Assembly: GCF_032854445.1 (NCBI RefSeq)
Contig: NC_088304.1
Location: 30,885,732-30,945,731 of the forward strand
DNA: 60,000 bases
Direction: 5' to 3'
Origin: Liolophura sinensis
Taxonomy: Eukaryota; Mollusca; Polyplacophora; Chitonida; Chitonidae
Under the pieces are notes generated by a model. The model ran no database searches. It saw only the letters and a program-made list of their open reading frames with translations, and was not told the DNA's origin. The position numbers and the translations under genes are program-made. Positions 25,686-39,290 of the stretch are shown here, piece by piece (the stretch's first letter is position 1; the number at the start of each line of letters is the position of its first letter).

Positions 25686-27534
25686 AAGACTCACTGGGCG
25701 ACACCACCAATGAAGCTTTTTCATTGACTGAGCACCCCGGTATTTGCACACCAATTGCTGCATGACAATTGCTTTCATTTGCTGAAAATAGAAACCATAA
25801 CCATATCCAAGAAGTAAAATATATTTAAGATGACTCAATGAAAAATATAAACCACAACAACTCGAGTTTAGGTATTTCTTTTTATGCTACATATATTTAT
25901 ATCTCAAGTTTAAATTTTCTGTTTTTAAGACTCCAACTTGTTTAACGTGATATCAGTGCTTTCGCTAACCCTCTATGTAGGCTCGTTGTAAATATTATAC
26001 TAGATAACTGGAACTCTAAACATACAGGGTTTTGCTTCCTAAACCGGTTTACATCAGTATATACATGTGTGTATTCTTGTATGTGTGTAGAGTGTGCTTC
26101 AGTGAGCATATGAGCAAATTACACTGACGGCACAATGGGCTTAGAGTAAAGAGGAAAAAATATCACTTGAGTCGCTTCCCAAAAAATAAGTGAAAAACCA
26201 AATAAACTTCTGTAACAGGTATAACGTAACGAGTCTGTATCAAAGGAACCACAAAGATAAATAATTCCAAATAATTTTGATACTCATAGATTTCCCGTGT
26301 ATTTATGTGATATTTTAGTACTAATATCTACATCAGTGTTGTCTTAATGGAACCCCAGTCTAAATTATTATTTCGTTTTGTGACAAATTACCGCAAACAA
26401 CAGTGGTTTTGTCTGTCATGTCCGGCGCTCTGCAATGATAAGACTGTCATGATATTAAGGAATTTAAGCCAAGATACTTTAAATCTAGACGTCCAAGCCG
26501 ACATTCATTTATACCATATAATGGTGAAAGTAATCCTTAATTTGCTAAAGTAATTAATCGTTAACACGAACCTCCAAATAACAAAGAAAGCATGGACCTA
26601 ATGTACACACCCCAGGTAAAACAGAAATAGCGACGTTTTTGCTAACTCTATACTAGGAGTGAAAAATAGAAACAAATTAAAGCTCCATTCCGAATTGGAG
26701 TTCTCATTTCATTATTAGCAGACAGGTGAGTGATTTTCAGGCATGCGCTGTACTGCACTAAGAAAAGGAACACATTTAGTGTATAAAGTTGTGAGGTTTC
26801 TTTTTTTTTTTTAAAACAAGATGACCAGATAGGAAATGTTAACCGGAAGTTGACTAGTATAGTACATGTGTTCTTTACTTAATCGTGTGATCGCCGTGGT
26901 GTTCCTCCTTGTACGTTATCTGCCACTTTGTAGTAGAGTACCATTTGCTAAATTAGGCGTGTCATAATGGTCTATATCGCTGCGGGTAATTTATAGTGTA
27001 GTTCACGCCCATTATTTTCAGCATAATCTCACCTTCATGTCAAAATCCTTACAGAATGATGTAAAGGATTTACTAATAAACGGGTTATCAAATTTGTACG
27101 GGTTATTTATATAAGTCGTCGGGTATAGTGAAGCACCATCCATCCTGTATAATTAACTACACACACAAAATATACACAGGTATTAACTTGTTCCAAACTC
27201 TACGACATTTTCAATGACGTCAGGACTATCTTGAAACACGCATGTGTAGGTTACTGCTCTTACAACCGTACAGGCATGTTATATAAAATCACCGTGTTTT
27301 GTTATTGTTGTAAGGTGTTGTTGTTGAACACAAGTCCTTGAAAATGTCCTTGAAATTGCCATTTTTTGATTGACAAGTGCTTCGTGATTAGAGAATAGAA
27401 GTTGTACTTGATCACTTATGAACATATTCCAACCAAATGCATAGTTTCTTGAACTACATCATGCAATTGTATTTGTAAGCTACAAATCAGTCGCTGGGTC
27501 GAGTCACAGCTGAGATCTTAAAAGAGAAAGTTGT
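25686..27534. other. Intergenic, nothing recognised
   Basis: AT-rich, with short frames only. Confidence 0.55.
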
Positions 27535-27765
27535 AACTTCCTCGCTTGGCGTTCAGCATGAAGGGCATAGTGCAACGACTGGTTACCCAGTATCAGTATG
27601 ATGGCTCGGGCGGGGCGGCTTACTTGCCTTCGGTAAGGCGCCTCAGTGAAGCAGAACTTGATAAAAGAACGGTGGAAATCCGTCCTGCAATGAGGAGGCA
27701 CATTACATGCACTCCAAGCATTCCTTTGTCCTGATATGACTCACTCACTCACAAATCAGTCGAGT
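27535..27765 (+). mobile_element. Family 3 repeat
   Basis: TTCCTCGCTTGGCGTTCAGC, GGTTACCCAGTATCAGTATG, AGGCACATTACATGCACTCC and TTGTCCTGATATGACTCACT. Short reading frames over it are incidental. Confidence 0.6.
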
Positions 27766-28969
27766 GAACGTCGGAACGTGATTTCTTCACGCGGCGAATG
27801 TTTCCTATAGATGGTATCAAGTCAACCTATGAGGGCTGATTTACCTTACTTAGGTTGTCTAGCATCTCAAAAATGGCAAAAGTAACAGGCTCATCCAAAG
27901 CCCAGTTAATTCAGACGTAGGCCTATACTTTTAATGCCAGCCACATTTTGTTCCAATTCAAACTGTATATTGGGCTTAGATCATCATACAACTTTGAGCA
28001 ATGGAGCCCAGGTGCACTGTCATCAAATTTTACATCAATTTCATTGCCAGTTTTTTTTATCTACTTCATATATGAAGTTAAAAGTCACTTGACCATCACT
28101 TCCCTATGTTCCCTATAAACTATACCATTACATACCGTTACATATGACGGTGATATCAATGACCCAGCCCAGTAGAATAGCTGTTCAAGCATTTTATCTA
28201 TTTTTATACTCATTAATATTACTGGTGTCAGATTTATATGGGTGGAGAACCTTCAAAATACAGACATATTATATCAGATGTGATAATCATCGCCTAGCCA
28301 TTATGTTCTTTATAAGTCATTTGTCATTTAAATTGCTTCGGCCCACGCCAGGCTTCCGCCTGCTAGTCATATCCATGTATGCATGTTTATACAGCTATGA
28401 CATTAGAGGTCGTATATGTGCGGCACGTTATGATGGCTAAATTAGTAATAATCTTTTTACAGTTAAAGAGTAAGGAAACCCCAACATTAAAGACACCTTT
28501 GTGACATAAAATCCTAACGATGACCGCAAATCAAGTCGTTTAAAGCTAGAAAAATCAGAAGCGATTTTTACAAGGCAAGAAGATCAAAATATATATTCAA
28601 TTCTGAAATCGCCAAGTGTTATACACAAATATGTTGTTTTGTACATCACTGTTGTTTGTAACATCTTTGTTCTTTGAAACAACAATAACTGTGGATTAAG
28701 CATTGGGTCCAGGGGAAATATACTTTGTTATCGCAAAAAGCGATCATCTTTATATCTTCATGTTGTCTGAAATATGTTATATCTTTCCTAACAATAACTT
28801 CGAATACATGAAATTGTAAAGATGGAGGTGCTGGTGTATGAGATAAATGAGGTTGCATTCGATGTACGACATGCCAGTAATATTGAAACAAAGTCACCAT
28901 GCTAAATGCCATGAAACAAGAGCAGGTTGTTACAAAAGACGGCGAAAAGTAAAGCATAGGAGGATGGAT
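27766..28969. other. Intergenic, nothing recognised
   Basis: The 98-codon frame at 28144 has hydrophobic stretches but no family resemblance or splice context. Confidence 0.5.
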
Positions 28970-29500
28970 TTTTTGATTGTTGTTTAACGCCATACCCAAA
29001 AATACCCAGACGTTTTTGTGTGGAGAGGTGGTGGAGGAAACCGGAGTGTCTGGATAAGCCAAACCGGAGTGTCTGGATAAGCCAGACCGGAGTGTCTGGG
29101 TAAGCCAAACCGGAGTATATGGATAAGCCAGACCGGAGTATATGGATAAGCCAAACCGGAGTGTACGGATAAGCCAAACCGGAGAGTATGGATAAGCCAA
29201 ACCGGAGTGTCTGGATAAGCCAAACCGGAGTGTCTGGATAAGCCAGACCGGAGTGTCTGGGTAAGCCAAACCGGAGTATATGGATAAGCCAGACCGGAGT
29301 ATATGGATAAGCCAAACCGGAGTGTACGGATAAGCCAAACCGGAGAGTATGGATAAGCCAAACCAGAGGGTATGAATAAGGCTGGATAGGAAGAAAGCGG
29401 GTAGAACCAGCGGAAAACCCACGACCATCCACATTCTGCTGACGAGCCTTCCCACGAAAGGAAATGATGGTGCAGCAACTATGAGAATCTATAGCCAACT
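28970..29500 (-). mobile_element. SINE-like element split by an internal minisatellite
   Basis: Left part GATTGTTGTTTAACGCCATA, right part AAACCCACGACCATCCACAT and AGCCTTCCCACGAAAGG are SINE body pieces in one orientation. Between them at 29041-29380 lies a 23-bp tandem array whose unit begins with the SINE's own AAACCGGAGTG. Confidence 0.65.
29041..29380. repeat. 23-bp minisatellite with 161-bp higher-order unit
   Basis: Unit AAACCGGAGTGTCTGGATAA plus GCC, about 15 copies. Seven successive variants form a 161-bp block that is then repeated (29071 matches 29232). All three - frames are open because the unit has no stop. Confidence 0.96.
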
Positions 29501-29989
29501 GTCTACTGCAGGCTTTAGGCACTTTATTCGAGGTAAACCTCTGGATATAGTCAAGGTGTGAAACCGAGTTTAGTTTTATACGTGTACCAGTCAGACAAAA
29601 GCCATGATACAGAGCTATGGGTGTTTTTTCTACATACGAGGCACACCCTATATGTTTACAGTTAACTTACTACATGTCGTTAGCACCCCAATGAGCTTTA
29701 TCTGGGGATCAGTAGGTCATTGTTCTCCGGGATTCTACTTTGTTATTTGATTTATACGCTAAGGCCTTGGGCACAACACGACAAGACTTTTTAATGGTTA
29801 TCTGGTTTACTTGTTGTGTTCATGCTGTTTTCTTGTAGTCTAGTTAATGCACACATACGTATTAAAAGGTGACAGGAGTCGAATCCAAACTTTATATTTC
29901 CTTATTTTGGTATGTACTGGTCAGTGCAAGTTGATATGCCAAATACAGTATTAAGATGAATTGATGACATCTTACATGAAGTATTCAGT

Positions 29990-31290
29990 TAATGGATGAC
30001 ATCCCAGAATTCAGCCAGATGGACAACGTCTCAGTATCCAGTTTCATGAATAACATTTTAATATTCAGTTAGACGAATAACATCTTTGTATTCGGCTAAA
30101 TGGATAACATCAGTATTCAGCCAGACGGATAACATCTCATTTTTTCCGCTGAACGAGTCACATTTTAGTATTCTTCTACACGAATAACATCTCAGTACTC
30201 ATTCATATGAACAGGATCCCAAGATTTATAAACAATGATACACGTACCGTCTCAGGTTTTAGCTAAACGAATAACACTGAAATATTCTGCTGTATGACCA
30301 GCATCTAAGTATTTAACCAAATGGATAACATCTCAGTATTGGGACAGATGAATAGCGTATCAATTTTCAGCCAAATGGATAGCATCTCAGTATTGGGACA
30401 GATGAATGGCATATCACTTTTCAGCCAGATGGATAACATGTCAGTATTGGGGCAGATGAATAACATATCACTTTTCAGCAAAATGGATCACATCTCAGTA
30501 TTGGGACAGATGAATAACATATCACTTTTCAGCCAGATGGATAACATCTCAGTATTGGGACAGATGAATGGCATATCACTTTTCAGCCAGATGGATAACA
30601 TCTCAGTATTGGGACAGATGAATAACATATCACTTTTCAGCCAGATGGATAACATGTCAGTATTGGGATAGATGAATACATTTCACTTTTCAGCAAAATG
30701 GATCACATCTCAATATTCGGAGAGATGAATAGCATATCACTTTTCAGCCAGATGGATACCATGTCAGTATTCTGACAGATGAATAGCATATCACTTTTCA
30801 GCCAGATGGATACCATGTCAGTATTCTGACAGATGAATAGCATATCACTTTTCAGCCAGATGGATACCATGTCAGTATTCTGACAGATGAATGGCATATT
30901 ACTTTTCAGCCAGATGGATACCATGTCAGCATTCGGACAGATGAATGGCATATTACTTTTCAGCCAGATGGATAACATGTCAGCATTCGGACAGATGAAT
31001 AGCATATTACTTTTCAACTAAGTAGGTAACACCTCAGTATTCGGGTAGATGAATAGCGTATCACTTTTCAGCCAAATGGATAACATCTCAGTATTCGGAC
31101 AGATGAATAGTATATCACTTTTCACCCATGTGGATAACCTCTCAGCATGTGGACAGGTGAATAGCATATCACTTTTCAGCCAAATGGATAGCCTCTTTGT
31201 ATCAGCCAGTTTGGTAACATGGGTAAAACTGAGAATTCACGCAGCTAAAAAGGATACTGTATCAGTATTCAGTCAGATGGCTAACAGCTG
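29990..31290. repeat. 60-bp tandem array, about 20 copies
   Basis: Unit ATGGATAACATCTCAGTATT, GGGACAGATGAATAGCATAT, CACTTTTCAGCCAG. Degenerate at 29990-30320, regular at 30320-31200. The period is 20 codons, so reading frames persist on both strands (M-D-N-I-S-V-L-G-Q-M-N on +). No sign of a real gene. Confidence 0.95.
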
Positions 31291-32442
31291 GCCTAAATGA
31301 CTAACTTGCCCATTTGCCTCTAATAATGCACGTTTGGGGCAAAATTTTAGGTCATTTAGGGTAAGTAATACTTTGGACATTACTGTAACTCAGTTTGATT
31401 TTTTCAAATTGCACTGTGAAAAAGTTTACTCAGCAAATATGTTCCTAATTATGGTAGTGACAAAAACTATATCAAACTAAGCCTCATTATAGGCTTAATA
31501 TAAAAGCGTAACTGACGACAGAAAAAGGCGTTTTGTTCTACAGTTGCCACTAATAAAGCGCAAAAAAATAGCATCAGCTATACTGCAATGTACTGCAAAC
31601 CTCACTTCTTCACCTGCTGCAAATAAGTTGTTTTGTGACTTAGGATGTATGGAGGCCTCATTTGAAAGGGAAAGGAGAATATTGCCGCAGGAAAAACCTG
31701 TCACATACAAACCACGTGAAATATTACAAAAGTCTCGCGTGATTGAAAATTCACAGATGCATTGAAAACTGACATCACCTGACTTGTTGAAAAAAGAAAA
31801 ACAGATTGTGAATTAAGTTATATCATCAACTGTCATTTCGTTGATACCGGCCATTGTTATGGACCATCTTACGACTTTTCGCCTCTATAGCAAACTTTTC
31901 ATTCTGTCAAACTTGTAATGTTAAGTTTTGTTACCTATATACAAGACTAAAAAATAACTGACTATTTCTTTGCTTGCATTTGTCAGAGTAAAGTTTAAAG
32001 ATAAAGCAAGGTTGGCAATGCTTTTTGTGAAAATAACTCACGGATGTTCGGGAGTACAAAAACATCACATTTCTGTCGTACATGTAGATAAGACAACTGG
32101 TTAAATTTAAAAAGGGTTGCTTGACACTGCGAATGAAATATCACCTGGCTGATGATGGAGAAAAAATCTTTCCTTTTTTTCATCTCTTTTTTTTCATGTA
32201 TAGAAAATAATCTCCATGTACGAACTTGTTTATAACACAGACATGATAACGATACTCTACATGAAAATTAGGAATGACCGCTGAAAAGTACGATAAAAAT
32301 ATACCACACATTTCCCTGCGGCATTTTGATGTTATGTGTGGCAATTCTTGTCACGGTGAAGGGGGTGTATTTCATCTCTAAAAAAAGAAACAATAATTAT
32401 GAGATTCGTTTAATGTTTCACAATTTATTTCCCTCTTTCTCC

Positions 32443-32444
32443 AT

Positions 32445-32475
<31 letters not shown>

Positions 32476-32589
32476 TCAGACTGGTGTTTTACGCTACCCT
32501 CAAGAATATTGCACTTATACAACGGCGACCAGCAATGTGGTGGGAGAAAATCGGGCAGAGCCCAGGGGAAAGATCATCCGCAGGTTGAC
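32443..32589 (-). mobile_element. SINE (family 1), 5'-truncated, with long ATTT tail
   Basis: ATTT repeated about seven times, then GACTGGTGTTTTACGCTACC and the body as far as CATCCGCAGGTTGA. Confidence 0.85.
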
Positions 32590-32779
32590 CGGGCCCACAC
32601 ATTTTTATGGGCTTTGGTGACTTTTTTGCCCTTTTTTTTGGTCATGTCCAGGATTGCACGACTACAATTTTTTTAACAACGGCTGCTTACGCTTCGATGT
32701 GCGTGTTTCAACGACAAAGCCTTCCATTTCACTGACGAATGCATTGATGGCGCCGTTCGTCCTTAACGGGAAATACATG

Positions 32780-32870
32780 AGTAGGTCTGTCATCAACCTG
32801 AAGCTTCCCCCGGGCTCTGCTGCTTTCCTCTCACAATCATGTTTGCTGCCGTCGCATCACGTAAAATGCC
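32780..32870 (+). mobile_element. Diverged SINE (family 1) fragment
   Basis: TAGGTCTGTCATCAACCTG, then CCCCCGGGCTCTGCTGCTTT and GCTGCCGTCGCATCACGTAA resemble the central part of family 1. No tail. Confidence 0.6.
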
Positions 32871-33939
32871 AGCGCCACAATGTTTGCGTACGACGCGGGC
32901 ATCGGCATTCTTTCTATAACGTACTTTTTCGTGTGCAATGGCTGCTCGGGTCCAATCTGGACCGACCATTGTTCTCTTTCTGTACATGAAGATTACGTTA
33001 CGGGGCTCAGAGTAAATCATCATCACCAAGGCAGGAACGATTAATAGACTCCACATCTTTGACACGAATTACTCCAGTCGGGAAAGGCAATTCCCAATTT
33101 TGCATCATCAATCAGATGGCCATTTTGGTTGTGCTCACTGTCATTGCCTGGTACACATGTACATTTAAATGCGAGCAGTATTAGTCATCCCTCTATATGG
33201 GTAGATTCAAACCCAGCCCTTACACCAACGAGCCAGGTAAAAATTAATGTTAATTATTTCATTCCCTAAAGCCAACTGGATCTACCTGGTAGCTGGTATT
33301 TAATCTAATTTCTTGTCTAGCCATGTAGTTTTCTTTAGGGATCATCCCGTTTGTTTTACAGCCCACACTCTTTCTTACATGGATCACAAAGTATTTCGCG
33401 GCTTGAATCAAACGGTGTTTTTCACTCTTTGTTTAGAATTAACTCTAGGTTGCTTAATGCATATTTCTACCTGAATCACACGATTTTGTGGTCTTCAAAA
33501 ACGATTTAGCATCTCGCTGGTCGAGTTGGATAGACGGCCTCAGTTCATACATCTGCCATAACCTGCGATGGGTGAGCTCGTGTCCTTGAATGGATTATTG
33601 TATGATTATGACTTAAAATCACATTGGTGGTACTGTGCATCGTACCGAGAAGTTACCTGTTTTGTTAGAGAGGTGAACATGGTTAACAAAGCATTACATT
33701 CTATCGTGACAGTTGTCTAAGACGAATTGAAGAGGAGGTTAAAAGTAACTTACCAACAGTTCATGTACAGTTCTGTCTGGAGACTGCCCTTTCTAATTAG
33801 GCTACGTATAAATACAAGTACTCGGTAATCTAATTTAATTATATGAAAACATATGCACAGGCAAATTAAATATGTCAAACCATATAGACATACATGTCCA
33901 TACGCTCCGTTTGGTCTCAGATTTTAAATAGTTGAGTGC

Positions 33940-34080
33940 ACTGACGGACGTCCATTGGAGACTTACGGGCGTCTATTGGAGGCTTATGGGCGACAATTGG
34001 GGGCTTATGGGCGTCTATTGGGGGCTTATGGGCGACAATTGGGGGCTTATGGGCCTTTATTGGAGGCTTACGGTCATCAT
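33940..34080. repeat. 18-bp minisatellite
   Basis: GGGCGTCTATTGGAGGCTTA and GGGCGACAATTGGGGGCTTA alternate, making a 36-bp dimer. Degenerate relatives extend to about 34260. Confidence 0.9.
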
Positions 34081-34260
34081 TTTCAGCCTTTTATGGGACT
34101 ATCTGATGATGATATAAAGGTGTCAATTTGAGATTGTGTACGTCCCTTTAAGAGTTGTATGAGCGTTCATTTCAGACTTATGTGCGTCTTATTAAGGGCT
34201 GTAAATGTCCATCTGAGGCTTCTGTATGTACCTTTGAGGCTAGTGATAGTCCATTTGAGT

Positions 34261-36354
34261 ATTAATATGAATGTTGTTTTCATGCCGTGGAATGGCCATA
34301 TAAGACCGATGCTTGATAATCGTATTCGCACGTCCGAAACTATGCCAGTATTCTCTCGTCAAAGTCTACATAAGGCTGTCCACAGAGGGGAGAAAATCCC
34401 CCAATATCCCACAGCTCGGTTTATACATGTATTTTTGCCCTGGTGATATATAAATAGATCTGAAATAATGCAATACTTCACTCCCCTAGGAGATCGGCCC
34501 TCACCCACTAAATATTTCTGGTTAACAGAGCGTGACGAGTGTCGTTTTACCGTAATCAATCTCAAACGAGTAAAACACATGAGAAAAACTAGGGTCTTAT
34601 TCCCAAATCATGCCTGCTTATGACGGGGTATTTTAAAACAAAATCAAAAAACCCTTCTGAAGAGTTCTGAAAGATAAGGAAGCCACGGTGTGTAAAATCG
34701 AATCTAGTTTTTTGACTATTTTATCCTATATTAATGCCGTGGTTATCATTTGTTCGCTTGAATTTCTTGCGTTAAAAAAGCCTTCTTTAAGTGTCTCGTT
34801 CAACGAATTTGATTGGTTAAAGAAGAGAATACTAATGCCATAGTTTTGAATTCACAATGCCCACTGTTCCGTATATGTTTTCAGCAGCATCACAACGTCT
34901 AGATATATTGATCACTAACTCTTAGTTATATAATTTTCGAAGTAAAGCAAGAAACATAATGCGATGCAAAACGTCAGCTTGTGACTGAGGGCCCTATTTT
35001 ACTTTGATGTGTGACACCAGTTAAAATGAAAAAGACGAATTTCTTTTCGACAGTCTTTGTGACTGACCGTAAAATCAACAAGCATCGACAGTTAGGCGAT
35101 AGGCAAAAAATCGTTAGACGAAGGATTAGTTAATACACATAAACTTGCACTGACATATCGCGATTTACTCTTTGTTTGCTTGCTACCAAATGGCCAACTG
35201 TTTTCCGATTTCGATATGTCTATACTTACATGTAGTTTTGGGATAATCGCTACCATCCCGTTTCCTTGTTTAGTTGTTCATTTGCGTTCCTTTCCATAGG
35301 GAAAGCTTTGGTTAACACTTACGCCTACACGATGTGCTCCAAAGCTTACCATGTTAATTTCCAGAGGTTTCAGAACCCGGATTGATTGAACTCTTGTTTG
35401 TGTTTGTCACATATACAACTATGCTTGTTGGTGACATAAAACGTTCTGTTTGTTTCGTGTTTTTCGGTTTAATTTTTTTTACCGTTTAATGACACTCAGT
35501 TTTTAATATTTATCTCAAATAAGGTATAATAAGCAATTTTAAAAAATAAAATGTGATCGGTGAAATCTTAAATGACATCATTTAATTAAAGAAATATAAA
35601 ATTACACTTTCCCTTTCAAAGTGCTAACGTGCTGTTAGCCAAAACAAACTGTTTCGAACAGGATCTTTTACAATTACACATTTTATATTTGTTTGTCTTT
35701 CAGTTCGTGTATGCATTGTTCTGTAATATTTGCGATTTCTGGATTAGGCTCTAGAATTTTGACTGACATATAACAGTAGTTTTGGAAAGAATCCACGCCA
35801 CTCTAGTCCAGTTAACCTTGAACCGGCATTTAAACCAGTTACTATCTGTATGCATATCTGTATGTTTTCTCCACATCTTTTCCATATCAGCACATTCAAC
35901 GTTTTAACCGGTATATATATGTATCTGTGTAGAAGGGGTCACGCGAATGGGCTAAGTGCTGTGCCCGACGAGCATATATGTATATAGTCTCCTTATATTT
36001 ACGTGTTTTCTTTTGCCGGTTTCGTGAGAAGAATATTGATTAATTTTGCATTGTGTCCTTCTCAGAAATTCATTCCCACAGCACTAATGAACATTGTTAT
36101 CAACAATGATTATCGTTCCATCTACTGTGATTATAACCAGTAGGGCCTACATGCATATGCAGTGATATAGTTCCGTGGGGTCTTGTGTGGAATGTACGAG
36201 TCATATCCGCTGTTGAAAGCTGACTATGATTAGAATTCCTAACCAACTGTTCTATTGTTAATAACGTTAGTTAATTATTTGATAACTGTATTTTACGCGT
36301 AAAAGCGCGTAAAAACGCGTAAAAACATCACATATCTATCTATCTTCTATGTGC
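34261..36354. other. Intergenic, nothing recognised
   Basis: No gene or clear repeat until the CTAT microsatellite. Confidence 0.55.
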
Positions 36355-36392
<38 letters not shown>

Positions 36393-36405
36393 GTCTATCT
36401 GTCGA
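36355..36405. repeat. CTAT microsatellite
   Basis: About ten CTAT units, with minor variation, just left of element E. Confidence 0.92.
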
Positions 36406-36600
36406 ACTGTCAATCAAGAACACGCAATTGACCAGTCATAGGCGGTATTAATATTGCAAATAGGTCAAGAGTATATTTCACATACTGATTACAAATTTTC
36501 AATTTTTCTGTGACGCCATCACAATTGCTTTCACCTGGAATGGAATGAAACGTAACGAGAAGAGGTGGTGCGACATTGGATGTGTTGCATCAAACTATTG
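36405..36600 (+). repeat. Dispersed element E, left of the 64-bp satellite
   Basis: GAACTGTCAATCAAGAACAC, TTGCTTTCACCTGGAATGGA and GACATTGGATGTGTTG match 49425-49630 in the same orientation. Confidence 0.72.
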
Positions 36601-36727
36601 AAAGGAAACATTTCCAAAAAGTGTTCGGTATGTTTAAGACATGTTTATTTATCTATTTATTTCGTTGGTGTTTGGAGGCTTTGTTCTCTTACAGGACGGT
36701 GGTCAGGTTTATGGGTGGGGGAAATCG

Positions 36728-39290
36728 AAGTATCTTGATTGTCTGTGCAGCGTGACTGGACAAAAGATAATGGATGGATCCGACACATCCGATGTGTCTT
36801 GAGTGTCTGTGTAGCGTGACTGGACAAAAGACAATGGACGGATCCAACACATCCGATGTGTCTTGAGTGTCTGTGTAGCGTGACTGGACAAAAGATAATG
36901 GATGGATCCAACACATCCGATGTGTCTTGAGTGTCTGTGCAGCGTGCCTGGACAAAAGATAACGGATGGATCCAACACATCCGATGTGTCTTGAGTGTCT
37001 GTGCAGCGTGCCTGAACAAAAGATAACGAATGGATCCAACACATGCGATGTGTCTTGAGTGTCTGTGCAGCGTGACTGGACAAAACATAATGGATGGATC
37101 CAACACATCCGATGTGTTTTTGAGTGTCTGTGCAGCGTGACTGGACAAAAAATAATGGAAGGATCCGACACATCCGATGTGTCTTGAGTGTCTGTGTAGC
37201 GTGACTGGACAAAAGATAATGGATGGATCCAACACATCCGATGTGTTTTGAGTGTCTGTGCAGCGTGACTGGACAAAAAATAATGGAAGGATCCAACACA
37301 TCCGATGTGTTTTGAGTGTCTGTGCAGCGTGCCTGCACAAAAGATAATGGATGGATCCGACACATCCGATGTGTCTTGAGTGTCTGTGCAGCGTGCCTGC
37401 ACAAAAGATAATGGATGGATCCAACACATCCGATGTGTCTTGAGTGTCTGTGCAGCGTGACTGGACAAAAGATAATGGATGGATCCAACACATCCGATGT
37501 GTTTTGAGTGTCTGTGTAGCGTGCCTGCACAAAAGATAATGAATGGACCCAACACATCCGATGTGTCTTGATTGTCTGTGCAGCGTGACTGGACAAAAGA
37601 CAATGGACGGATCCAACACATCCGATGTGTCTTGAGTGTCTGTGTAGCGTGCCTGCACAAAAGATAATGGATGGATCCGACACATCCGATGTGTCTTGAG
37701 TGTCTGTGCAGCGTGACTGGACAAAAGATAATGGATGGATCCAACACATCCGATGTGTTTTGAGTGTCTGTGCAGCGTGACTGGACAAAAAATAATGGAA
37801 GGATCCGACACATCCGATGTGTCTTGAGTGTCTGTGCAGTGTGACTGGACAAAAGATAATGGATGGATCCGACACATCCGATGTGTCTTGAGTGTCTGTA
37901 CAGCGTGACTGGACAAAAGATAACGGATGGATCCAACACATCCGATGTGTCTTGAGTGTCTGTGCAGCGTGACTGGACAAAACATAATGGATGGATCCGA
38001 CACATCCGATGTGTCTTGAGTGTCTGTGTAGCGTGCCTGGACAAAAGATAATGAATGGATCCAACACATCCGATGTGTCTTGAGTGTCTGTGCAGCGTGC
38101 CTGGACAAAAGATAATGAATGGATCCAACACATCCGATGTGTCTTGATTGTCTGTGCAGCGTGACTGGACAAAAGACAATGGACGGATCCAACACATCCG
38201 ATGTGTTTTGAGTGTCTGTGTAGCGTGCCTGGACAAAGGATAATGAATGGATCCAACACATCTGATGTGTCTTGAGTGTCTGTGCAGCGTGACTGGACAA
38301 AAGATAATGGATGGATCCAACACATCCGATGTGTCTTGAGTGTCTGTGCAGCGTGACTGGACAAAACATAATGGATGGATCCGACACATCCGATGTGTCT
38401 TGAGTGTCTGTGCAGCGTGACTGGACAAAAGATAATGGATGGATCCAACACATCCGATGTGTTTTGAGTGTCTGTGCAGCGTGACTGGACAAAACATAAT
38501 GGATGGATCCAACACATCCGATGTGTCTTGAGTGTCTGTGCAGCGTGACTGGACAAAAGATAATGGATGGATCCAACACATCCGATGTGTCTTGAGTGTC
38601 TGTGTAGCGTGACTGGACAAAACATAATGGATGGATCCAACACATCCGATGTGTTTTGAGTGTCTGTGTAGCGTGCCTGGACAAAGGATAATGAATGGAT
38701 CCAACACATCCGATGTGTCTTGAGTGTCTGTGCAGCGTGCCTGGACAAAAGATAATGAATGGATCCAACACATCCGATGTGTCTTGAGTGTCTGTGTAGC
38801 GTGCCTGGACAAAACATAATGGATGGATCCGACACATCCGATGTGTCTTGAGTGTCTGTGCAGCGTGCCTGGACAAAAGATAATGAATGGATCCAACACA
38901 TCCGATGTGTCTTGATTGTCTGTGCAGCGTGACTGGACAAAAGACAATGGACGGATCCAACACATCCGATGTGTCTTGAGTGTCTGTGTAGCGTGCCTGG
39001 ACAAAAGATAATGAATGGATCCAACACATCCGATGTGTCTTGATTGTCTGTGCAGCGTGACTGGACAAAAGACAATGGACGGATCCAACACATCCGATGT
39101 GTCTTGAGTGTCTGTGTAGCGTGCCTGGACAAAACATAATGAATGGATCCAACACATCCGATGTGTCTTGATTGTCTGTGCAGCGTGACTGGACAAAAGA
39201 CAATGGACGGATCCAACACATCCGATGTGTCTTGAGTGTCTGTGTAGCGTGCCTGGACAAAACATAATGGATGAATCCAACACATCTGAT
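36728..39290. repeat. 64-bp satellite array, about 40 copies
   Basis: The unit contains GTGTCTGTGCAGCGTGACTG, GACAAAAGATAATGGATGG, GGATCC and ACACATCCGATGTGT, an imperfect hairpin. Units differ at a few fixed sites (CAGCGTG/TAGCGTG, ACTGG/CCTGG/CCTGC, ATAATGGATGG/ACAATGGACGG). Because 64 is not a multiple of 3 and the unit lacks stops, all three - frames stay open for over 860 codons; these are not genes. Near the right end two unit types alternate as 128-bp dimers. Confidence 0.97.

Larger units (their letters stand above)
31291..33939. other. Intergenic apart from SINE pieces at 32443 and 32780
   Basis: At 33190-33225 a reverse B-box-like GATTCAAACCCAGCCC hints at a SINE head remnant. Nothing else recognised. 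Confidence 0.5.

Noticed and set aside
28646-29522. Minus-strand frames up to 269 codons with repeated G-L-A-Y-P-Y-T-P-V-W-L
   Set aside because: 23-bp minisatellite inside a SINE-like element, open in three frames.
36728-39290. CRISPR-like regular array
   Set aside because: The whole 64-bp unit is repeated without unique spacers, and the context is eukaryotic.
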